The notes under the pieces were generated by a model. The model had not been told where the DNA came from. It did no database searches and saw only the letters and a list, made by a program, of their open reading frames with translations. Shown piece after piece: positions 56,901 to 64,000 of a stretch of DNA of 64,000 nt. The first letter of the stretch is position 1. Every line of letters begins with the position of its first letter. Source of the stretch: Branchiostoma lanceolatum (lineage: Eukaryota > Chordata > Leptocardii > Amphioxiformes > Branchiostomatidae); contig NC_089740.1 in the NCBI RefSeq assembly GCF_035083965.1, forward strand, positions 11,344,596 through 11,408,595, in the 5' to 3' direction. Both the position numbers and the translations under genes were made by a program.

Positions 56901-59730
56901 TTAAAGAAATAAGAAGGGGGTTTTCCTGTCGGTAGCCAAAAATTTCCGTCGTGGGTTACAGAAACGTTGTCTCTCACTAGCCCTTGCATCTCAACATGAA
57001 TGCTTTGAACTCTGTACAATGCCATCTGTCTACCACACATCGCATACGCATGCACAGCAGGGGACGGTAAGGATAAGGACCTACAGAACATACAAAGGAT
57101 GCATAAGCGGGCTGGAAAACTGATACTGAAGACTCCACATCAACAGAAGTGCTTTCTTGGATGGGCCTTAAAGAAATCAAGATAACACAATGCCGTTCTA
57201 GTCTACAAAGCCCTAAAAGCGAACTACCACCTTACATGCGGCAGGTGCTTGTCTACTGCAGAGACAAAAGCTCACAAAAGACCAGACAAAGAACAAACAA
57301 TCTTCTTGTTGTCCCAAAGCCTCAGCGGGAGACTTTCAGAAGATGCTTGAGTTGCCATAGACCCATTGTCTGGAACACACACCAGACACATGCACGGGCC
57401 CCAACCCTATCTTTAACTTTTACAATATACTACTCACCCAAAATGAACGGACACAGTCTATACGCCGATTTTTGCTTTAGTATGTAACGTTACCATGTAC
57501 CATGTACGTGTAAGGATTCCACTACAGTATACGTGTATGGATTTATTAGGACTTTAGACTGATCTGTTATCTATATATTTATCATATTTTTGCCTTACCT
57601 CGTCCCTCAAGCGCATTGTGAGCATCTCATGAATATTACATGAAGGGTCAGACAAACAAAGAAACAAACAAATAAATTAACAAAACTAGATTGGAGCTAA
57701 GATAACATTGAAACAATTAACCACTACTACACTCTTGGTAATTTCAGGTTCTTTTTCTAACCGAAAGATATCCTAATTTCGGTTTCTGTGTGTTTTCCAG
57801 CGCGACGGAGATGCTTATGATATGGGAGACAACACGATGTACACGGGGGTGGACAAACGTGGGAGGACCGCCGGATCTGTCGTGGTTCTCCCTGACGTAA
57901 GTACGGGTAAATCACTATTCATAGTGCTGCTTCATGGTTTAAACTGAGCATGCGCAGTGTGATGTATTGTTGGTAATATGTCAAAGTTGAAGGTCTCTGA
58001 GGTATAAATAAAACAAGTTTGGACACGGTATCAAACACGGGCTAGACAAGAACGGATTTCAAGTTAGGGGCCTTCACATTTGACCGCGCACATGCGCAGT
58101 TAAAACCGTGAACCGGCTCATTACAATACTTGACATTAGGCAACAGAAATCTGGCATGGAGACAAAGTTTATCTTGGTCAGTGAATATTCGGCCGAACCT
58201 TTGACCTTATTGAGGATATTTGACCCAAGCGTCCATGGCCATAATGTCATGTGTTATTTTTTGATAAAACTATTGGTTACAATGCTGTACTCCATAGTCA
58301 TACAAGTACATCTTCATTTACTATGTAAAATAAAGTCTTTGGGAAATACAGTTCGTCAATGTCAAGGATCGTCAAAATGTGATGACAAAAATAAAAGCAA
58401 AGTAGCAATGTAGAGAATCATGTAATGCCTTCACTGAAGGGGTTATGCGGTAGATGTTTAAATGTTCCTGACTTGACAAAAATAAAAGCAAGGTAGCAAT
58501 GTAGACAATCATGTAATGCGTTCACTGGAGGGGTTATGCGGTAGATGTTTGAATGTTCCTGACTTGACAAAAATAAAAGCAAGGTAGCAATGTAGACAAT
58601 CATGTAATGCGTTCACTGGAGGGGTTATGCGGTAGATGTTTGAATGTTCCTGACTTGACAAAAATAAAAGCAAGGTAGCAATGTAGACAATCATGTAATG
58701 CGTTCACTGGAGGGGTTATGCGGTAGATGTTTGAATGTTCCTGACTTGACAAAAATAAAAGCAAGGTAGCAATGTAGACAATCATGTAATGCGTTCACTG
58801 GAGGGGTTATGCGGTAGATGTTTAAATGTTCCTGACTTGACAAAAATAAAAGCAAGGTAGCAATGTAGACAATCATGTAATGCGTTCACTGGAGGGGTTA
58901 TGCGGTAGATATTTGAATGTTCCTGACTTGACAAAAATAAAAGCAAGGTGGCAATGTAGAGAATCATGTAATGCTTTCACCGAAGTAGTTTTGCGGTATT
59001 TGTTTAAATGTTTCTGACTTGTTTCCCGTTGCAGTGCCGCCCCCGCACCACCTGTGTGCGGAACTACAAGGCGTGGAACGTCCAGACCTGCCGCTGTCCC
59101 TCCAACCTCATCTGCTCTAAGCGGTTCGGAAGGTAACTTTGTTTCTTTGCGACACCTCTCGACTAGAGCATAGGCGGTTCGTTTATCAGACAGAGACGTA
59201 CACGATAACATGCAAATATTAGACTATATTTGCATGATTAATGATGACATTCTATCATAGCAATACTTTCAAAATATTTGTTGTCCTGGACAAGCTATAG
59301 TCTGGATGTTTGGGTGGCAGATACCTTTGAAAGTCAGGACAAAGTGGTATAGGGCCCCCTAGCAGTTAAACTTTGGCGTTTTTGTTAAAATGTTTCAAAC
59401 TGATAAGTGAAGAAAGGAATAACGGGTATCCATCAGTTTAGGCTTGCAAGTAACCTAGACATAGATGTACACCATTCGATGCAAGTTATGAAAATAAGAA
59501 CTTGATTTGCATAAATACCGAGAAAAGTATATATTTTTGGTGTTTTCCAAAATTGGACTTCGATACATGTAAAATTTGTGATTTATGGCAATGTGTAAGT
59601 CATCTGCAGAATATTTACAAAAGCTCTAGAAATTTCATGGAGGTATGAGGTCGCCGAACTCTAGTTGTGCACTGCTTTTCAAAACCGCATGGTGACGTTG
59701 TTTCTCTTGCCCGATAGGTGCATCTGGTGA
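50954..59730 (+). CDS. CARTPT-like: CART-like neuropeptide precursor
   Basis: Exons: 50954-51082, 57801-57896, 59035-59132, 59718-59730; 336 bp, 111 residues. The signal peptide is MKTSLLLAAMLALCGAVLAQ. An acidic pro-region (ELESDEFGEP) follows, then a dibasic KR (VDKRGR). The C-terminal domain has cysteines spaced C-x5-C-x11-C-x-C-x5-C-x6-C. Mammalian CART has exactly this spacing, ends with one residue after the last cysteine, and is preceded by a similar VP/LP segment; CxCP before the fourth interval is also shared. CART is a secreted appetite and stress neuropeptide folded by three disulfides. The last exon contributes only the end of an Arg codon, Cys-Ile-Trp and TGA. An aataaa polyadenylation signal is at 60024-60029. 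Length is close to vertebrate preproCART (about 116). Intron 2 holds a 91-bp minisatellite. Confidence 0.82.
52000..52207. mobile_element. Foldback element with 9-bp target duplication
   Basis: Inverted arms of roughly 60 bp begin tagcctccgttgcaggcc and surround a G/C-run core containing three copies of aagcagatacg. A perfect direct repeat cggatttcc lies at 51991-51999 and 52208-52216. It belongs with the TAGCCT-ended hairpin at 10056-10136. Confidence 0.9.
52208..55058 (+). other. CART intron 1, no feature seen
   Basis: Mid-intron sequence between two foldback elements. Open frames are short and show no domain or splice support. Confidence 0.5.
55059..55211. mobile_element. Foldback element in CART intron 1
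   Basis: The arms (ctctccaagcagaagttggt and its near-perfect reverse complement, each about 60 bp) surround a short core. Because of the symmetry, similar open frames appear on both strands. Confidence 0.85.
56440..57030 (-). pseudogene. Tandem approximately 183-bp units with coding-like minus-strand frame
   Basis: Two units (about 56662-56845 and 56845-57027) plus part of a third encode on the minus strand segments such as GLVRDNVSVTHDGNFWLPTG and MALYRV. One unit has a 5-bp difference that shifts the frame, and no start or splice site fits well. It is probably a dead tandem-domain gene or transposon-derived. The domain is not recognised. Confidence 0.4.
57085..57680 (+). mobile_element. 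3' end of a CR1/L2-type LINE
   Basis: From about 57088 the plus strand encodes, with frameshifts and stops, the end of a non-LTR reverse transcriptase. A QRMHKRAGKLILKTP segment and HNAVLVYKALKANYHL are recognisable. It continues to a 3' untranslated part and an (acaaa)n tail near 57650-57675. It is a dead 5'-truncated copy in CART intron 1. Confidence 0.7.
57932..58117. mobile_element. GCATGCGCAGT-type foldback MITE, copy 3
   Basis: The left arm ggtttaaactgagcatgcgc and right arm gcgcacatgcgcagttaaaa face each other around ggtaatatgtcaaagttgaag. It lies in CART intron 2 between exon 57801-57896 and the minisatellite. Confidence 0.7.
58384..59020 (+). repeat. 91-bp minisatellite, seven copies, in CART intron 2
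   Basis: A 91-bp unit starting gacaaaaataaaagca begins at 58384, 58475, 58566, 58657, 58748, 58839 and 58930. The middle copies differ by only one or two bases; the first and last are diverged, the usual pattern of unequal exchange. The array ends 14 bp before the exon at 59035. The last copy therefore supplies part of the acceptor region, and a tctgac branch-point-like word recurs in every unit. The open frames inside it on the minus strand are a by-product of repetition. Confidence 0.95.
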
Positions 59731-60023
59731 CCGCTACTTAATGAGCTGGTGAGGCATGCCGGGAAACTCAAGTTTGTTTCTTGGGCGTGATGACGTTTAA
59801 AAAATGCACTGTATGTGCCCATACGTGAACGGATTATTCGCCAACATTATCACGGAATCCAGAGTAGATCTTATTTGTCCTTGTAAAGGGACTGTAACTA
59901 TTTGTGTTTAATCACCATTTGTAGTTTTAATTACACAGTAAGATGGATATACTGCATACAAGGATGACAGTGGTGCAATTTTACTCTCTCTCTTTTGATG
60001 TTTTGTGACCATAGCTAGAAGAA

Positions 60024-60029
60024 AATAAA
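60024..60029 (+). terminator. Polyadenylation signal of the CART-like gene
   Basis: A canonical aataaa about 295 bp after the TGA at 59728-59730, in an AT-rich 3' region without other genes. It is a reasonable 3' end for the transcript. Confidence 0.6.
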
Positions 60030-60279
60030 TATCGTGAAACACATGCAAAACGCTGTCGTGTAGTATGAATGCTTCTTTATGTGGACTACTTAGGTAACTA
60101 TATTCTGTTAAGGTTGCTAATATTACGAAAGAAGTTTACTACCAGCGAAATGTTGATTTATTTTCTGGTTGGCGGTGATCTGAAGAAACTCATCCCCCCT
60201 AACTTCACCCTAATGATTGCTCTTGTACATACAACGATCGGTAGGTGTCCTCACTGCAACATACCACCACTACTGGCAT

Positions 60280-60302
60280 GGGCACACACACACACACACA
60301 CA

Positions 60303-60388
<86 letters not shown>
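60280..60388 (+). repeat. (CA)n / (CGCA)n microsatellite
   Basis: About 108 bp of CA dinucleotides interrupted by a short CGCA block at 60302-60321. Simple sequence; long open frames on either strand here are artefacts. Confidence 0.97.
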
Positions 60389-60391
<3 letters not shown>

Positions 60392-62203
60392 TATAGAAAT
60401 ATGATTGAATGCAACATTTTAATTCTCATTCATGACAGGACTATACTTGAATAGGACTTCTGCGAATCTCCCGGAGTAGACTACAGAGTTATTATAGCCC
60501 TTTGGTGTTTCATGAGGCGCATTTGTAGTGATGCCAACGATGTCGTGGTGTTAAAGTAACATGACTTTATTCAATCCACGAACAGATTGTGGGAAAGTGA
60601 TTTCGGTTTGTCAAATCGACTCGTTTAGTTTTTAATGGACTGACGCACCAACCTGTCCCCGGCCGGCCTGCAATTTAATCTCCCACCATATAATACAAGT
60701 CTGTGATTATTCTAACAGACGTCTGTAGCCTCTGAGAGCGGGCTTCAAAAGGGTAACTTAAGGTAACAGAGAGTTGTTCGTACAAGGTATCTGAAAAGAC
60801 CGGCTGCAAGGAAAGGATGTTATTATTTACAGACGTCTAGACTTATTTTAACCTTCATCTTGCTTGCCTTATTCCATTCATACACTTGCCTTGACAGGTC
60901 AACATTTCTTTTTTGGTCACGAAAATACGTGCCAATCGTACAAACGATTGCTCAATTCTAGCGTAAGGGGAGGGGAACATATTTTATATCCACATTCTAT
61001 CTTGATTTTAAGAATCACCACAATATATGTTATTCTCTATTTAGTCATTTTGAATACGCCGACTACTAATTCTACAGATGACACTGACTCTTTCTTATGG
61101 ATGACATCTGCTGGATCCCTGAAATTGATGCGAGCACTTAAATCTAGTAGGTGATGACAAAGATTATGAAAATGCAAACATAATATTGTATGATTGATAC
61201 CGTATATGATCTAGAATTGTTTTTGCTTTCACCAGGACCTAGGGCAGGTTGGTTGTTTTGTTTCAGAAGACGGTGTAACAGAATTTCTAATTCAGCGCCC
61301 CCCGCGTCCAATGTTATATTGCAGCGCTAAGTAATCCACACACCTTACGAAATTGGAATAATTGATAGGCAAACAGACAAAAACACCGTTGCATCTGCTC
61401 AACGCCTCCTTGTATTACAAATTTGTATTAAAATTGGGATGTGGTAACTCTTCAGAATGTGACAGAAAATGTACAGTCGAGCACTTCTATTGATACAATA
61501 CAAAGGAGACATACATTTATGACAAAAAATCTCACTGTTTGGTTTGTGAAATGGCTCAGATATTGTCATTTGTCAATTCAAATGGTCACATTCTAAAAAA
61601 CAACGCCAAATAATTTTTCTAACCTCAAACCCCTTTGCGAGTCTTTCGGGATTTCCCCATCACCGAGAAGACCTAAATTTTGCAATTTGACGGTCGTTTT
61701 AACACTTTTATGGCCGTGACCGGGAACGGTACTGCAGATTAGGCTATGATAGGGTATACAGCCCCGTCATGTAGAAATGTGAAAATATACAAGACATTAG
61801 TCATAGAGCCAGTGAAGACTTTCCCAAACAGGTCCAGAATTCTGCTCACACATTCAGAATGACTGAGTTTGAAGAAAATAATCGATATTTAGACAACTTA
61901 CGAGGAGCCCATGTAACACCATGGACGCCCGTTGAAGCGACGCCTATGTTCATTTGTGTATCATTTCTTGTATGAAATGAGTACGTTAAGGATATATATT
62001 TGGACATCATCCACTTTCCCAACGATAATCTGTATATATAATAACAATCTGGATACCAGACCACAAAATGCGACAAGGACAACCCTGCGAAATACAGACA
62101 GCTATCAAAATTATATCGAATGGTTTACTCATAACACTACTACAGCACTATATGCCTAACAAGAAGCCGTTGTCTGAAACGATCTGTTTGTAAGAATAAA
62201 TGG

Positions 62204-62291
62204 TAGCCTGGAGCCCAGCCTTGCTACCTTTGGCCCGGGCCCGGGTAGCGACGTCGGGAGCGGACCAAAGCTAAGGCTGAACTCCAGGCTA
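62204..62291. mobile_element. TAGCCTGG-ended short foldback element
   Basis: 88 bp beginning tagcctggag and ending ctccaggcta, GC-rich inside with a gcccgggcccggg core. It has the same termini as the hairpin at 10056. Flanking 9-mers match only partly, so the insertion is older. Confidence 0.65.
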
Positions 62292-63559
62292 ATGATAAGG
62301 TGCCAAACCTTAAAAGCACAAATTGCGGGGGATAAACAACAACAGTCAATTTGATAAAGATTCATAAACTGTATTCTCCTAGGATAGAAACAGGAAAGTT
62401 TTTGAATGAAATTACATTCATTGTCTTCAGAAAGGCAACTGAAATAAAGTAGACACTGGTAGACAATAGAAAGTGTAGCGTTAAACTGTAGATTTTATCA
62501 GATTCATATCAATACACCCCTCCTATCAGTTATTGCATTCTATTGTCTTCCTTTCTCCGCAATTTATCATCATTTCACATATTGCTATTCTCACTTTCCT
62601 GAAATCAGCTTTCTCATTTATCCTCATCGACCAGTGCCAAGTTCCCTGACACGCTAAACCCCCCTCCCCTGTTCAAACTCATTCTTTCTTCAAGTTGACA
62701 CATCGATCGAAATTTTTTCGTCTTCCAACTACCAACTTTTTGAAATATCAATCAAAGGAAAATGCAGAAATAGGTTTGGTATGTTTCCAAATATTATTTT
62801 GCGAATTCAAAAATACATTGTACTGGCAACTTGGCATAGATGAAGGGCCTAAAAAGAGATGAACACATCGAGTTCACTCCAAATACATTTTTGTCTATTC
62901 CATATCATCTTAAAAGTGACCAGTTCGTAGTGAATAGTTGGGCGATCTAGGAAATAATTTGTGGAAATGTGTTTACCAGTTTGTAGCCTTAGCAAACTTA
63001 ACTCTTATTCAGGGTCTTCTTTAGGGTCGTCTTTTAAAACTTTAATTAGAAAATAGCTTTTAAAGTTAATGAAAGTCGGAATAGAATTAGATCGGAATAC
63101 TACAAAATAATAGACATCTAAAGAAAGAACACAGGACAGCATAAAAAAGGGACATAACTAAACACCCTGAACTACAGTACAACCAATCAATAACTGTGAT
63201 GGGAAGTATTTCCTCCCATCTATCATCATGATATCTTCTGGCATGTCATCCTTTGAGATTAGAAGATCTACCGATACAGCAAACATCTACCTATCAGCCC
63301 ATCTTATGAAAGAGTTGTATCCCACCAAATGTAGCGTCTAACCTGCAATGGGTAAGTGGTTGGAACGGTATCCGTGGTATTGCGATTCATGGGTCATGGC
63401 AGTCACATCCAATTGATGTGCTGTGGCATGGCAATCGTTGTGGATGCTACTGGTTGTTTCGCGATAGAATATTCTGAAAGCAATATCCATCGATTGTTTT
63501 GTGTGAAATGTGCAGACCCGAGGGAAGAAATCACTTCAAGAGGTTTATAAGGGAACGGA

Positions 63560-63990
63560 CGGATGGAATCCAGATGGAACTATATTACACAACAGCTCAC
63601 CCAGGACAAAAGATACAGACCAAGGGAGTCCTGCTGCAGTACCAGGGTCAATCACCAGAGGGACCAACATCACATTAAAATCGTCAGGTTCACAACACCT
63701 ACCCACGTACCAAAATGCAATCGGAGTCCGCCAGATACGCACACGAAAACAAAAAAAACGACCCTGCAGGTCCATAGCAACCTGCTAGGAGGCCAGCATT
63801 TACATCACTTCGCCCTTAAGAAATCAGGACGACGTCCAGGATACTAAAGATACTAAAATTAATTTTGCTGCTGAAGTACCAAGGTTAATTACTAGAAGGC
63901 CCAATATCGACCTTCACTGTCGGGTTCACCCCACCTACCAAATACAATTGGAACCCATCCTTCGGTTCTTCAGATATATCTCCATACTTC
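63560..63990 (+). repeat. Degenerate approximately 260-bp tandem repeat at the right edge
   Basis: gctgcagtaccagggtcaat at 63632 and gctgaagtaccaaggttaat at 63869 begin two diverged units that continue in parallel (cagaggg.accaacat / agaaggcccaatat; gttcac.cacctac). The array appears to run off the window. Confidence 0.55.
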
Positions 63991-64000
63991 ATCCAGAGCG

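Larger units (their letters stand above)
60030..63559 (+). other. Gene-free right part of the window
   Basis: Downstream of the CART-like gene. Holds the CA microsatellite and the short foldback at 62204-62291. Several short open frames (for example near 60870-61150 and 61850-62160) lack start context, splice partners or recognisable motifs. Confidence 0.5.

Noticed and set aside
58418..58967. Five near-identical 61-codon minus-strand frames
   Set aside because: By-products of the 91-bp minisatellite, whose unit length not divisible by three still leaves one open frame per unit pair.
58384..59020. CRISPR-like regular array
   Set aside because: Direct 91-bp units without distinct spacers, in a eukaryotic intron; it is a minisatellite.
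60069..60454. Long His/Thr and Cys/Val frames
   Set aside because: Translations of the CA microsatellite.

Overview
The window reads as chordate genomic DNA, most likely from a lancelet (Branchiostoma). This is inferred from the gene content, the intron-rich structure with GT-AG junctions, the many short foldback elements and tRNA-like SINEs, and frequent TACATGTA-type words. No database search was possible, so the species is an inference. Splice models below were assembled by eye from open frames, acceptor and donor sites and reading phase. For all four genes the exon lengths add up in frame.

Layout. (1) 2,079-28,239 (+): a type I phosphatidylinositol-4-phosphate 5-kinase in 18 recognised exons. 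Its 5' end is missing, and possible alternative 3' exons run to about 33.6 kb. (2) About 34.4-44.8 kb (+): a ROCO-family gene with four ankyrin repeats, a Roc GTPase, a COR domain and two death domains (1,141 residues modelled). It resembles DAPK1 without the kinase. (3) 46,880-49,093 (-): a small secreted protein made of two copies of an 8-cysteine module, each encoded by a pair of exons. (4) 50,954-59,730 (+): a 111-residue secreted precursor whose six C-terminal cysteines have exactly the spacing of vertebrate CART neuropeptide. Genes 3 and 4 are divergently arranged about 1.9 kb apart.

The rest is introns and intergenic DNA with many mobile elements. These include a dead Tc1/mariner copy, LINE 3' ends, tRNA-derived SINEs, a hAT-like element, foldback families with 9-bp target duplications, and two approximately 195-bp insertions with 13-bp target duplications that carry a hammerhead-ribozyme-like core. 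There are also perfect palindromes in two ROCO introns and several minisatellites. One of these has a 91-bp unit, is present seven times in a CART intron, and stops 14 bp short of a splice acceptor. From 60.03 kb to the end no gene can be supported.

The genes do not form one pathway. PIP5K makes PI(4,5)P2 at membranes, the ROCO protein looks like a death-domain signalling scaffold, and the last two encode secreted, disulfide-rich products.
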